A DNA stretch of 64,000 nucleotides. Origin: Streptomyces sp. L2 (GTDB lineage: Bacteria > Actinomycetota > Actinomycetes > Streptomycetales > Streptomycetaceae). The first letter of the stretch is position 1, and each line of letters begins with the position of its first letter. Positions 49,869-60,892 of the stretch are shown here, piece after piece. The DNA lies in assembly GCF_004124325.1 (NCBI RefSeq), contig NZ_QBDT01000001.1, positions 62,001 to 126,000 of the forward strand, in the 5' to 3' direction. The notes under the pieces are model-generated. The model ran no database searches, was not told where the DNA came from, and worked only from the letters and a program-made list of their open reading frames with translations. Made by a program: the position numbers and the translations under genes.

Positions 49869-51442
49869 GCAACTCCACGGCCCTGCCCGGCTCGTCCCTC
49901 GACGCGGGCCGCCGGGTGCGGGAACTCGCCGAGGCGACGGACGGCCGTACGGTCGACGTCCTGGTCGTCGGGCTCGGCGCCACGGGGGCCGGAGCCGCCC
50001 TGGACGCGGCGGCCCGCGGCCTCGACGTCGTCGCGGCCGACGCCCACGACCTGGCCTTCGGCACCTCCCGCTGGAGCTCCAAGCTGATCCACGGCGGGCT
50101 GCGCTATCTGGCGTCCGCGCAGTTCGACGTGGCGCACGAGAGCGCGGTCGAACGCGGGGTGCTGATGACCCGTACCGCCCCGCACCTGGTGGGCGCCCAG
50201 CCGTTCGTGCTGCCGCTCACCTCCCTGGTGTCCCGGGCGCAGGCGTCCCTGGCCTGGGCCGGGTTCCGGGCCGGCGACATGCTGCGGCTGGCCGCCCGCA
50301 CCCCGCGGCAGGTCCTGCCCGCACCGCGCCGGCTGACGGCGACCGAGGCGCGGCACCTCGCGCCCGCGGTGCGCGCGGACGGGCTGCGCGGCGGACTGCT
50401 GTCCTGGGACGGCCGGGTGACCGACGACGCCCGCCTGGTCACGGCCCTGGCCCGGACCGCGGCGGCGCGCGGCGCCCGGGTGCTGACCCGGCTCCGGGTG
50501 GTCCGGATGACGGGCACGGGCGCCGTGGTCCGCGACGAACTGACCGGCGAGGAGGGCGAGATCAGGGCGCGCGCCGTGATCAACGCGACCGGGGTGTGGG
50601 CCGGGGAGCTCGTCGAGGGGATCCGGATCCGTCCGTCGCGCGGCACCCACCTGGTGCTGCGCTCGGAGCGGCTCGGCGCCCTGCCGGCCGGTCTGCACGT
50701 GCCCGTCCCCGGCGAGACCAACCGGTTCGTGCTGGTCCTGCCGCAGGGCGACGGCCGCGTCTACGTCGGCCTCACCGACGAACCGGTCGAGGGCCCCGTC
50801 CCCGACGTCCCGGAGGCCCCGGAGTCCGACATCGGTTTCCTCCTGGACGTTCTCGGCTCCGTCCTGGACGTCCCGGTACGCCGGGACGAGGTGGTCGGCG
50901 CGTTCGCCGGGCTGCGCCCGCTGCTGGACACCTCCGGGGACGGCGGGCACGACGGGACGCCCGCGCGGACGGCGGACATCTCCCGCCGGCACGCGGTGCT
51001 GACCTCGGACGACGGGGTGACGACGATCGTCGGCGGCAAGCTGACCACCTACCGGCGGATGGCCCAGGACGCCGTGGACGCGGCGGTCGCGGCCCGCGGT
51101 CTGTCCGCCGGCCCCTCCCCCACGGCCGGGCTCCCGCTGGTCGGCGCCGCCGCGCCCGAGCGGCTGCGCGGCCTGCCCGCCCCGCGCCGGCTGGTCCGGC
51201 GCCACGGCACCGAGGCGGTGGCCGTCCACGCCCTGGCCGCCGGCGATCCGGCCCTCGCCGAGCCGGTGCTGCCCGGACACCCGGTCACCCGCGCGGAACT
51301 CCTCTGGGCGGCCCGGCACGAGGGCGCCCTGGACGAGTCCGACGTGCTGGACCGCCGCACCCGCATCGGCGTGGTCCCGGAGGACCGGGCGCGGGCGCTG
51401 GAGGCGGCCCGGGAGTCGCTGGCACGGGCGGCGACGGTCTGA
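49865..51442 (+). CDS. glpD: Glycerol-3-phosphate dehydrogenase (FAD, aerobic type)
   Basis: The 525-residue flavoprotein has an FAD-binding Rossmann motif DVLVVGLGATGAGAALDAA at residues 30-48, the substrate-region signature TSRWSSKLIHGGLRYLA, the mid-domain RAVINATGVWAGELV and the C-terminal GGKLTTYRRMAQDAVD. It oxidises glycerol-3-phosphate to DHAP and passes electrons to the quinone pool at the membrane. It is coupled to the TetR gene rather than to glpK, which lies 22 kb away. Its DHAP product is the precursor for the alkyl-DHAP synthase-like neighbour, which suggests a biosynthetic as well as a catabolic role. Confidence 0.93.
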   Translation: MSNSTALPGSSLDAGRRVRELAEATDGRTVDVLVVGLGATGAGAALDAAARGLDVVAADAHDLAFGTSRWSSKLIHGGLRYLASAQFDVAHESAVERGVLMTRTAPHLVGAQPFVLPLTSLVSRAQASLAWAGFRAGDMLRLAARTPRQVLPAPRRLTATEARHLAPAVRADGLRGGLLSWDGRVTDDARLVTALARTAAARGARVLTRLRVVRMTGTGAVVRDELTGEEGEIRARAVINATGVWAGELVEGIRIRPSRGTHLVLRSERLGALPAGLHVPVPGETNRFVLVLPQGDGRVYVGLTDEPVEGPVPDVPEAPESDIGFLLDVLGSVLDVPVRRDEVVGAFAGLRPLLDTSGDGGHDGTPARTADISRRHAVLTSDDGVTTIVGGKLTTYRRMAQDAVDAAVAARGLSAGPSPTAGLPLVGAAAPERLRGLPAPRRLVRRHGTEAVAVHALAAGDPALAEPVLPGHPVTRAELLWAARHEGALDESDVLDRRTRIGVVPEDRARALEAARESLARAATV

Positions 51443-51463
51443 CCGCCGCCGGCCGGGGTGTCG

Positions 51464-52120
51464 TCACGTTCCGGACTCCGGCGGGCTGACGGTGAGTCGG
51501 CTCACCTCGTACGACATCTCGGTCGTCCCGGGGTCGGGCGCCGGATGGTAACGGCCCGCGCACACGGACAGGTTGACGATGAGGTAGGCGTGCCAGCCGT
51601 GGCCCACGCCCCGCCGGTCGGCGAAGACCTGCTCGCCGTTCACCCACCAGACGACGGAGTGGACGCCGAACTCGGTGCGCAGGTCCACCCAGGCGTGGGG
51701 GTGGACGGCGTCGTCGCGGAACGAATGGCCCGCGCACCGGACGTGGTTGGTGAACTCCAGCAGGCCGGGGTTGTCCGGGTGGTACTCGAAGACGTCGATC
51801 TCCTGGTCGCCGTCGCGCCAGGTCCAGATGGCCGGCCAGGCCCCGGTCTCCTCGGGCAGCCGCACCCGCGCCTGGAGCACGTCCCCGGACCGCACCATGA
51901 AGGCGTCCTCGCTGCCCTCCGTGGTCAGCAGTCCCGTGTTCCACTTGCCGTCCGGGCGCTTCCTCGCCCGGAAGACGCCCGAGCGGCTGTAGTCGGGGTC
52001 GGCCACCAGGTGGTCCAGTTTGTCGTCGCCGGGATTCTCCGGGCCGCCGTCCGGGTAGGCCCAGGACCGCCCGGCGACCCACTGCCGGGTCGAGCTGAAG
52101 TCCGCTGTGAACACCCGCAT
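51464..52120 (-). CDS. GH16-family beta-glucanase-like protein without signal peptide
   Basis: The 218-residue protein has the GH16 catalytic motif ExDxxE in GDQEIDVFEYHPD (about residues 105-117) and WPAIWTWRDGDQ before it, with HAWVDLRTEFGVHSVVWWVNGEQVF on the far sheet. This fold hydrolyses beta-1,3/1,4-glucans. The N-terminus is MRVFTADFSST, with no hydrophobic or twin-Arg signal and no membrane span. The protein would stay in the cell unless exported by another route. It converges with glpD. Confidence 0.85.
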   Translation of the reverse strand: MRVFTADFSSTRQWVAGRSWAYPDGGPENPGDDKLDHLVADPDYSRSGVFRARKRPDGKWNTGLLTTEGSEDAFMVRSGDVLQARVRLPEETGAWPAIWTWRDGDQEIDVFEYHPDNPGLLEFTNHVRCAGHSFRDDAVHPHAWVDLRTEFGVHSVVWWVNGEQVFADRRGVGHGWHAYLIVNLSVCAGRYHPAPDPGTTEMSYEVSRLTVSPPESGT

Positions 52121-52317
52121 GGCCGAAGGTTCACCGCCCTCGGCGCCGCCATGCGGACACGCCGGAAGAGCGGGCCGGTAACCACTCGTCCGGGTGACAT
52201 GTCCGGGGCCTCGGGGGCGGGGACGCGTCCAGCCGACGCGTCCAACCCGGGTACGCCCCGCGGCGACACCCGCGCGGGGCGGCCCCCGCCGGACGCGATG
52301 ATGGGAACCTGCGCCCC

Positions 52318-52602
52318 ATGAACAACCTCCCTCCCAGCATCGACCAGTACGTCGACCAGGTCACCGCGGGTCCCGGCGGTGTGCTGACCTACGAGGCCGG
52401 CGTCCTCACCGGCACGCTCACCGTCGCCACGATCCTCCAGGCGCAGGGCCGTACCGTGCGCGTCGTCCTCCAGCAGTCCGGCGGCGAGACCTGGTACACC
52501 CTCGCCGGCAGCCCCGCCCCCATCCCGGCCGGGGGCCTCGCCGCCTACCACCGCGACCTGCTGGGCCGCATCCGCCGAGGGGGCGGCACCCGCGCCACCT
52601 AG
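52318..52602 (+). CDS. Conserved small hypothetical protein
   Basis: The 94-residue protein starts at ATG 52318 (MNNLPPSIDQYVDQVTAGPGG); the upstream sequence is G-poor and has no clear ribosome site. It has a compact alpha/beta look with GVLTGTLTVATILQAQGRTVRVVLQQSGGETWYTL. No motif was recognised. A regular third-position GC pattern supports coding. Function is unknown. Confidence 0.6.
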   Translation: MNNLPPSIDQYVDQVTAGPGGVLTYEAGVLTGTLTVATILQAQGRTVRVVLQQSGGETWYTLAGSPAPIPAGGLAAYHRDLLGRIRRGGGTRAT

Positions 52603-52777
52603 TGCGTGTCGTCCCGGCGGAGGCGGAACTCGGCCACCCGGGCGGCGGGTTGACGCCACCATGTCCGCAATCGCTCGTTCAATTGTCCGTGATTGGTAAC
52701 AGAGGGATCCGGCAGGGGTTCTGCCCCGTCCTCGCAGGTGCACGGATTTCATCGGGACGGCAAGGGGCGGGGCGAAC
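52603..52777. other. Intergenic gap upstream of the polysaccharide deacetylase
   Basis: This 175-bp gap is AT-richer around 52675-52705, with AATTGTCCGTGATTGGTAACAG, and probably carries the deacetylase promoter. TAACAG could be a -10 but no well-spaced -35 is visible. Confidence 0.4.
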
Positions 52778-53566
52778 ATGGCGCGTCATGGCGGGCGGGG
52801 CTGGTACGGCCGGGTGGTTGCGGCGGCGGTCGGGGTGACGGCGGTGGCCGCCGCCACCTCGGTGTGGACCGCGCAGGCCGGCCAGAGCACCGGCGGCCAT
52901 CGCCCGCCGGCCGGGGCTCACGCCGAAGCCCCGGCCCGGCACCACGCGGCCGAGCCCGCGACCGTCTCCCCCGTCATCGCGCACTCCTCGGACGGCGGGG
53001 CCCACGCGGTCAACATCACCATCGACGACGGCCCGGACCCCGTCTGGACGCCGCAGGTGCTGCAAGTGCTCCGGGAGAACGGGGTGAAGGCGACGTTCTG
53101 CATGATCGGCCCGCAGGCGCAGGCGCACCCCGACATGGTGAAGAAGGTCGTCGCGGCCGGCCACCGGCTGTGCGACCACACGGTCTCCCACGACGTGACC
53201 ATGGACCACAAGTCCCAGGCGTACCAGTCCAAGGAGATCCTGGACGCCGAACGCATGATCACGACGGCGTCCGGCGGGGTGCGCCCGCAGTACTACCGCG
53301 CTCCCGGCGGCGCTTTCACGCCGTACAGCCGGCACCTGGCCGCCTCGCACGGAATGCGGCCGCTGGGCTGGAACATCGACTCCAAGGACTTCGAACGGCC
53401 CGGCACGGCGGCCATCGTGGCCACCGTGAAGAGCGAGATCACCAACGGCCCGACCCTGCTCTTCCACGACGCGGGCGGCGACCGGTCCGAGACGGTGGCC
53501 GCGCTGCGGCAGGTGCTCCCCTGGCTGAAGCAGCAGGGGTATTCTTTCGGCTTCCCGGTCCGCTGA
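52778..53566 (+). CDS. Secreted polysaccharide deacetylase (NodB family, CE4)
   Basis: The 262-residue protein has an export signal at residues 8-35 (GRVVAAAVGVTAVAAATSVW). The NodB domain follows from about residue 85: ITIDDGPDP (catalytic Asp pair), HTVSHDVTMDH (HxxxH metal site), YYRAPGGAFTPYSR and LLFHDAGGDRSETVAAL. It should remove N- or O-acetyl groups from chitin, peptidoglycan or xylan outside the cell. A disordered linker (residues 45-70) separates signal and domain. It stands alone. Confidence 0.9.
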   Translation: MARHGGRGWYGRVVAAAVGVTAVAAATSVWTAQAGQSTGGHRPPAGAHAEAPARHHAAEPATVSPVIAHSSDGGAHAVNITIDDGPDPVWTPQVLQVLRENGVKATFCMIGPQAQAHPDMVKKVVAAGHRLCDHTVSHDVTMDHKSQAYQSKEILDAERMITTASGGVRPQYYRAPGGAFTPYSRHLAASHGMRPLGWNIDSKDFERPGTAAIVATVKSEITNGPTLLFHDAGGDRSETVAALRQVLPWLKQQGYSFGFPVR

Positions 53567-53869
53567 CGCCGACTCATCTACGGTCGGGCGGCGGACGCCC
53601 CAAGCGGCGGTGGGCCGGACGGTCCGCCGCCCCCATTGATCTTCTGCCTCCGTGCATGGAAGAGTGCGGCACGTCACCTCACCGCCCCCACCCCTGGCGA
53701 AGGACTGAAGCCAATGTCCCCGGCGTCCCGCAGCGGCCGCCGTCGGCGCTGAACCGCCTGCCCTCCGGCAGCGGCCCGGCGCCCTCAGGCACTCCCACGG
53801 CGGCCCCACGACAGCGGTGCCCGGCGCACCGCCTCCGGCTCTCCTGCCATCCAACGTGAGGTCATCATC
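53567..53869. other. Intergenic region before the GNAT gene
   Basis: No gene is supported in these 303 bases. It contains two GC-rich hairpin-prone blocks (about 53585-53635) and an AT-richer patch near 53636-53660 that may hold a promoter. The GNAT gene starts at GTG 53870. Confidence 0.4.
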
Positions 53870-54625
53870 GTGGACACCGATGTCCAGAGCTTTGCCGTCG
53901 CCCACCTGCGCCATCGTCCCGAGGCGCTCGAACTGTGCTGCTTCGTCGCGGGTTTCGACCCGACGTCGACCAGCCCCTACCTCAACTACGCGACCCCGCT
54001 GCCCGGCGCGCGTCCCGGCGGCCGGGACGTCGCCACGCTCGTCGAGGCGTTCCGCGACCGGGGACTTCGGCCCCGGCTGGAGTTCGCGCCGGACGCCGCA
54101 CCGGAGGTGGAACCCGCTCTGCGGCGGGCTGGGTTCGTCACCGAGGCCGTGCACGAGTACCTCGTGTGCACGCCCTCCACGCTCGCCCCGCCGCCGGCCG
54201 CCGGATTCCGGGTGGAGACGCCGGCCGACGACGAGGAGTACCGGGCGATCGACGCCGCGCTGGCCGAGGCGTTCGCGGGTGACGCCGTCGCGTCGCCGGA
54301 AGGCGCCGCGCGCCTGCGGCGCGTCCAGGACGCCGGCGGTGCCGTGCGCTTCGTGCGGTCGCCGGACGGCGGGTGCGCCGGGGCGGCGATGTGCTCGGCG
54401 CCGGCCGAGGGCACGGCGGAGCTGGCCGGGGTGGGCACCCGACCCGCCCATCGGGGCCGTGGTGTCGCCGCGGCGGTGACCGCGGCGCTGGCCGGTGCCA
54501 TGTTCGCCCGGGGCACGCGCTCGGTGTGGCTGGAGTACTCGGGCGAGGGGTCACGACGGGTCTACGAGCGCGTCGGCTTCCGGCCGCGCGGGACCCGTCT
54601 GTACCTGGTGTTCGGGGAATCGTGA
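53870..54625 (+). CDS. GNAT-family N-acetyltransferase
   Basis: The start is taken as GTG 53870. The 251-residue protein has the acetyl-CoA motif A LAGVGTRPAHRGRGVAAAVTAAL (about residues 183-205) and motif B with VWLEYSGEGSRRVYERVGFRPRG, typical of GNAT enzymes. The N-terminal half is a second GNAT-like region lacking a clear acetyl-CoA motif. It transfers an acetyl group to an unknown amine. No antibiotic cluster adjoins it, so resistance cannot be inferred. Confidence 0.85.
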   Translation: MDTDVQSFAVAHLRHRPEALELCCFVAGFDPTSTSPYLNYATPLPGARPGGRDVATLVEAFRDRGLRPRLEFAPDAAPEVEPALRRAGFVTEAVHEYLVCTPSTLAPPPAAGFRVETPADDEEYRAIDAALAEAFAGDAVASPEGAARLRRVQDAGGAVRFVRSPDGGCAGAAMCSAPAEGTAELAGVGTRPAHRGRGVAAAVTAALAGAMFARGTRSVWLEYSGEGSRRVYERVGFRPRGTRLYLVFGES

Positions 54626-54745
54626 CGAGGTGACCGGCCCGGGTCCCGCCGGGGGGAGCGGGATCCGGGCCGGAAGAGCCGCAAGCCGGGGCACCGCGCG
54701 CGGGACGCGTCAGCGTCGTGCAAGCGCCGCGTCAGCGGGGGCTGC

Positions 54746-54887
<142 letters not shown>

Positions 54888-54950
54888 CACGTACGGCAGG
54901 GACGCGGAAACCCGCTGGTCGGCCGCGGCCCGGGGTGCTGGGATGGCGCC

Positions 54951-55952
54951 ATGCGACACGAGGCGTCGACGACCGTCGACCGGGGCCGGTACGAGGATGC
55001 CGTGACCCCCTGGGAAGAGGAGTCCTGGCGGACCGCGGCGTTCCGCTGGGTGGAGGACGAACTGGCCGCGCGCGGACGGCGGGTGGACGGCGCCTGGCAG
55101 GTGCGGGTGCGTCCCTGGTCCGTGCTGGTGCGGATCCCGGTCGCCGGGGGCGGGCCCGTCTGGTTCAAGGCCAATCCGCCCGCCAGCGCCTTCGAGGGCC
55201 CGCTGACCGCGGCCCTGGCCCGCCTGGTCCCCCGGCACGTGCTCCGGCCGCTGGCCGTCGACGCCGGGCGCGGCTGGTCCCTGCTGCCCGACGGCGGTGC
55301 CCTCTTCCGGGACGTGCTCGCGCGGGACGAGGCCGGCCCCGGCGCGTGGGAGGACCTCCTGCGGCAGTACGCGAGCATGCAGGTGGTCCTCGTCCCGCAC
55401 GCCCGGGACCTCGAACTGCTCGGCGTGCCCAGTGCCCGGACCACCGCCCTGCCCGCCCTCTTCGACACGCTCCTCGCGGAGAACACCGCGCTCTCCCCCG
55501 AGCAGCGTGCCCGGCTCGGCGCGCTGCGGCCCCGGCTGGTGGAGTGGTGCGAGGAACTCGCGAGCCTGGGCATCCCCGACACCCTGGACCACGCGGACCT
55601 GCACGACGGGCAGTTGTTCCATCCCGAGCCGGGCCGGTTCACCTTCTTCGACTGGGGCGACGCGGCCGTCTCACACCCGTTCTGCAGCCTGCTCATCCCG
55701 GCCCAGTGGGCCGCCGAGCGCCACGGCCCCGCGATCCTGCCGCGGCTGCGGGACGCCTACCTGGAGCCGTGGACGGGCCACGGCCTCACGGCGGCGGAGC
55801 TGCGCAGCGCGGTCGGCCCGGCCTGGCGCCTGGGCGCCCTCGGCCGGGCGCGCGCCTGGGGACGGCTGTTCCCGACGGCGACGGACGCCGGCGCCGTGGC
55901 GGGGCACGCGGCCGAGTCGCTGATGCAGTTGTTCACGGAGCCGGCCCTGTAG
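54951..55952 (+). CDS. Phosphotransferase/kinase-like protein (APH family)
   Basis: The start is ATG 54951 (MRHEASTTVDRGRYED); the upstream frame runs through the tRNA-like gene and is a shadow. The 333-residue protein has the APH/ChoK kinase fold with the Brenner motif DHADLHDGQLF (catalytic Asp) and the Mg-binding FFDWGDAAVSHPF. An N-lobe strand set holds VWFKANPPASAFEGPL with the ATP-binding Lys. Such enzymes phosphorylate aminoglycosides, choline or other small alcohols. No antibiotic genes surround it. It lies inside the segment bracketed by the tRNA-like repeats. Confidence 0.82.
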   Translation: MRHEASTTVDRGRYEDAVTPWEEESWRTAAFRWVEDELAARGRRVDGAWQVRVRPWSVLVRIPVAGGGPVWFKANPPASAFEGPLTAALARLVPRHVLRPLAVDAGRGWSLLPDGGALFRDVLARDEAGPGAWEDLLRQYASMQVVLVPHARDLELLGVPSARTTALPALFDTLLAENTALSPEQRARLGALRPRLVEWCEELASLGIPDTLDHADLHDGQLFHPEPGRFTFFDWGDAAVSHPFCSLLIPAQWAAERHGPAILPRLRDAYLEPWTGHGLTAAELRSAVGPAWRLGALGRARAWGRLFPTATDAGAVAGHAAESLMQLFTEPAL

Positions 55953-56022
55953 CGGTTGCGCCGTACGGACCGGTCTCGGGACGCTGGACCGGGGGCCGAG
56001 CCGGGCGCATCCGGGAGGCGAC

Positions 56023-57714
56023 GTGAGGCCAGCGCAGGACACCGGGGCGGCGGGCGGGCCCGAGCGCGGCTTGGGCGGGCCCGAGCCGGGTCCAAACGGC
56101 CCCCAGCTTGGTCCGGACGGGCCCCAGCCTGGTCCGGACGGGCCCGAGCCGAGCCCGGGCGAGCCCCAGCCCGGCCCAGGCGGACCCCACCCGGGCCGGC
56201 GGCGCTTCCTGGCCCTCGGTGCGGGCCTGGGACTCGGTACGACCGCCGCGTGCACGGCGCACCGGCGGCCGCCCGGCCGGGACCGGCGTGCCGGGCGTGC
56301 CCGGCCGGAGGCGGAGCGGGACGCCCCCGGCACCGCCGACTGGCGCCTCGGCCCGCCGGGGCCGCCCGACGCGATCACCGGCTACACCGACCGGGTGAGC
56401 GTGACCCCGGGTGAGGAACTCGGTCTGCACGTGTCCACCACCGCCGGTTCGTTCCGGGTGTCGGCGTTCCGCGTGGGCTGGTACGGCGGTCAGGAGGCCC
56501 GCCGGATATGGACCTCCTCCCGGATACCCGGCCGTACCCGGCCGGCCCCGCGAGTGCTGCCGGACACGCGCACCGTCCGCGCCGACTGGCCCCCGACACT
56601 CTCCGTGGACACCACCGGCTGGCCCGAGGGCGCCTACCTGCTGCGGCTGGAGGCGGACAGCGGCCACCAGCGGTACGTCCCGCTCGTCGTCCGCTCCACC
56701 GAGGCCGCCGGCCGCACGGTCCTGGTGCACGCGCCCGCCACCTGGCAGGCGTACAACCACTGGGGCGGCGCCAGCCTCTACGCCGGCGCGTCGGGCGCGT
56801 ACGCGACCCGCTCGCTGGCGGTCAGCTTCGACCGGCCCTACGACGGCAACGGCGCGGAGAAGTTCCTGGTGTACGAGCGGGCCGCCGTGGTGCTGGCCGA
56901 GCGGCTGCGCATCCCCCTCGCCTACACCACGGGCGTCGACGTCCACCGCGACCCCTCGGTGCTGGCCGGGGCGCACACGGTCGTGTTCCTCGGGCACGAC
57001 GAGTACTGGACGCCCGAGCGGCGGTCGTACGTCACCGCGGTCCGGGACGCCGGGACGAACCTGGTCTTCCTCGGCGCCAACACCTGCTTCCGGCGGGTCC
57101 GGCTGGAGGACTCCGGGCGGCAGGGAAACGGCCGTACGGTCGTCTGCTACAAGACCGCCTACCGTTTTGACCCCTGCTATCCGTCCCGGCCGGCCGAGGT
57201 GACCACCGACTACCGGCTGGCGCCCGCCGCCTCACCCGAGTCGTCGCTCACGGGCGTGCTCTACGACGGCTATCCGGTCGACGCCCCCTATGTCGTGCGC
57301 GCCGCCGGCCACTGGGTGTACGAGGGCACGGGTGTCCGCACCGGGGACGGCTTCGCCCATCTGGTGGGCGTCGAGTACGACCGGGTCTCCCCCGCCTTCC
57401 CCACCCCGGCGGCCCTGGAGATCACCGCCCACTCCCCCGTCGTCTGCGAGCGCCGTGCCGGTCACAGCGACTCGGCGTACTACACGGCCCCCGGCGGCGC
57501 GGGCGTGTTCGCCACCGGCACCATGCGCTGGGTGGAGGGTCTGCTGGCCGGGACGGGGACGCTCGGCCGCGACCACGGCATGGACGCGCGTACCCGTGCC
57601 TTCGTCACGCGGACCACGGAGAACGTGCTGGCCGCGTTCGCGCGGGGCCCGGCGGTGCGCCACTGCCCGCCGCCCCGCCCCAACGTGACCGACGTGTACG
57701 GCGCCCCGTCCTGA
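56023..57714 (+). CDS. Tat-exported DMFase-like protein with collagen-like N-terminal extension
   Basis: The GTG start at 56023 follows GGGAGG. Residues 1-62 form a Gly/Pro-rich stretch with repeated GPxPGP units (GGPEPGPNGPQLGPDG and similar). A Tat motif GRRRFLALGAGLGLG then appears at about residues 60-75, with TTAAC just after it. Residues 105-560 match the large-subunit domain of N,N-dimethylformamidase (PF20254): GWYGGQEAR, APATWQAYNHWGG, FLGHDEYWT, ANTCFRRVR. That domain hydrolyses small amides in the iron enzyme DmfA, and exported homologues of unknown substrate are common. A Tat motif 60 residues from the start is unusual, so a later start (within 56160-56200) is possible. Confidence 0.75.
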   Translation: MRPAQDTGAAGGPERGLGGPEPGPNGPQLGPDGPQPGPDGPEPSPGEPQPGPGGPHPGRRRFLALGAGLGLGTTAACTAHRRPPGRDRRAGRARPEAERDAPGTADWRLGPPGPPDAITGYTDRVSVTPGEELGLHVSTTAGSFRVSAFRVGWYGGQEARRIWTSSRIPGRTRPAPRVLPDTRTVRADWPPTLSVDTTGWPEGAYLLRLEADSGHQRYVPLVVRSTEAAGRTVLVHAPATWQAYNHWGGASLYAGASGAYATRSLAVSFDRPYDGNGAEKFLVYERAAVVLAERLRIPLAYTTGVDVHRDPSVLAGAHTVVFLGHDEYWTPERRSYVTAVRDAGTNLVFLGANTCFRRVRLEDSGRQGNGRTVVCYKTAYRFDPCYPSRPAEVTTDYRLAPAASPESSLTGVLYDGYPVDAPYVVRAAGHWVYEGTGVRTGDGFAHLVGVEYDRVSPAFPTPAALEITAHSPVVCERRAGHSDSAYYTAPGGAGVFATGTMRWVEGLLAGTGTLGRDHGMDARTRAFVTRTTENVLAAFARGPAVRHCPPPRPNVTDVYGAPS

Positions 57715-57757
57715 CCGCCCGTCAGCACCGGGTCAGCGGCGCGTCAGCCGCTCCTGG

Positions 57758-57897
<140 letters not shown>

Positions 57898-57919
57898 CTG
57901 CCGCACGCTCAGGGGCCCG

Positions 57920-59965
<2,046 letters not shown>

Positions 59966-60005
59966 CCGGTCATTTTATGATCAGTCGCCGCCGGCGCCCC
60001 GGGGA

Positions 60006-60710
60006 TCACTTGTGGAACGCCTCCTTCTTGATCAGGCCGAGCATGGTCGGGGTGCCCTGTGTGGTGCGTACGTCGAGGAAGTCGTGGACGTGGCCGTCAC
60101 CGGTGGCGGTGGCGGTGGCCGTGCTCAGCAGGGCATGCGCGAGGTCCGCGCGGGAGGTGTAGCGGCCGGGCAGCCGGGCGGGGGCGATCTCGTAGTCGCT
60201 GACCTCGGCCGCGTCGAACAGTCCGCTCGGCCGGATGACCGTCCAGGCGAGGCCGCTCGTCCGGACGACGTCCTCCATGCGCCGCATGTCGTCGTAGACG
60301 GTCCGGCCGACGACCCGGGAGAAGAACGGTTCCAGCACCCTGCTGAAGAAGAAGCCCTCTCCGGGCGCCGGCACGTCGAACAGGATCGTGGAGGTCACGC
60401 AGACGAGGCGGTCGACGCGGTGGCGGGTCATGGCCCGGCTGATGTGGGTGGCGCCGGCCGAGTACACGGTGACGGGGGCGCGGCCGTAGGGGACGCCGAG
60501 CGTGGAGATCACCGCGTCCTGCCCCTTGACGACGTGCTCGACCGCCGCGGCGTCGAGGACGTCGGCCTCCTCGACGCGCAGCCGGGGGTGGCTCAGCGGG
60601 AAACTGTCGGGGTGGCGGGTCACGGCGGTCACCTCGTGTCCGGCGGCGACGGCCTGCTCGGTGGTCTGCCGTCCGGTGGGTCCGTTGGCTCCGAAGACGA
60701 CGAGTCTCAT
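60006..60710 (-). CDS. NAD(P)H-binding atypical SDR (NmrA-like)
   Basis: The 234-residue protein starts at ATG 60710 behind GGAGAACGCC. It has the Rossmann motif VVFGANGPTGRQTTEQAVAAGH and VTRHPDSF after strand 2, then DAVISTLG and WTVIRPSGLFDA. This short form matches the NAD(P)H-binding family (PF13460) that includes quinone and epoxide-related reductases. It is divergent from an ECF41-type sigma gene. ECF41 genes are typically beside oxidoreductase, epimerase or carboxymuconolactone decarboxylase genes that they activate, so this gene is the probable target. Confidence 0.85.
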   Translation of the reverse strand: MRLVVFGANGPTGRQTTEQAVAAGHEVTAVTRHPDSFPLSHPRLRVEEADVLDAAAVEHVVKGQDAVISTLGVPYGRAPVTVYSAGATHISRAMTRHRVDRLVCVTSTILFDVPAPGEGFFFSRVLEPFFSRVVGRTVYDDMRRMEDVVRTSGLAWTVIRPSGLFDAAEVSDYEIAPARLPGRYTSRADLAHALLSTATATATGDGHVHDFLDVRTTQGTPTMLGLIKKEAFHK

Positions 60711-60750
60711 GGCGTTCTCCTCTGGTGGCGGTGTCCGGTCGCTGCCGTTG

Positions 60751-60780
60751 GAGAGGGAGCGGCGTCCCGCGGGTGTGACA
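60751..60780 (-). promoter_or_regulatory. ECF-type promoter of the reductase gene
   Basis: On the minus strand TGTCACA (60774-60780) is followed by an 18-base spacer and CTCTC (60751-60755), 41 bases before the ATG. TGTCACA is the reported -35 of ECF41 promoters. The same layout occurs on the other strand before the sigma gene. The reported -10 (CGTC) is not matched. Confidence 0.55.
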
Positions 60781-60824
60781 TCGCGGGCGCCGGATGAGAC
60801 GTGCGGCACACCGGGGCCGGAGGA

Positions 60825-60854
60825 CGTCACACGGGCGCGGGTGCGGGCCCTCTC
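60825..60854 (+). promoter_or_regulatory. ECF-type promoter of the sigma factor gene
   Basis: CGTCACA (60825-60831), an 18-base spacer and CTCTC (60850-60854) lie 39 bases before the sigma ATG. Six of seven -35 bases and the -10-like CTCTC are shared with the divergent reductase promoter at the same spacing, which indicates autoregulation by the same sigma factor. Confidence 0.5.
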
Positions 60855-60892
60855 AGGTGGGGAGGAGTTGTCAGCGGAGGCGAGGAGATGTC

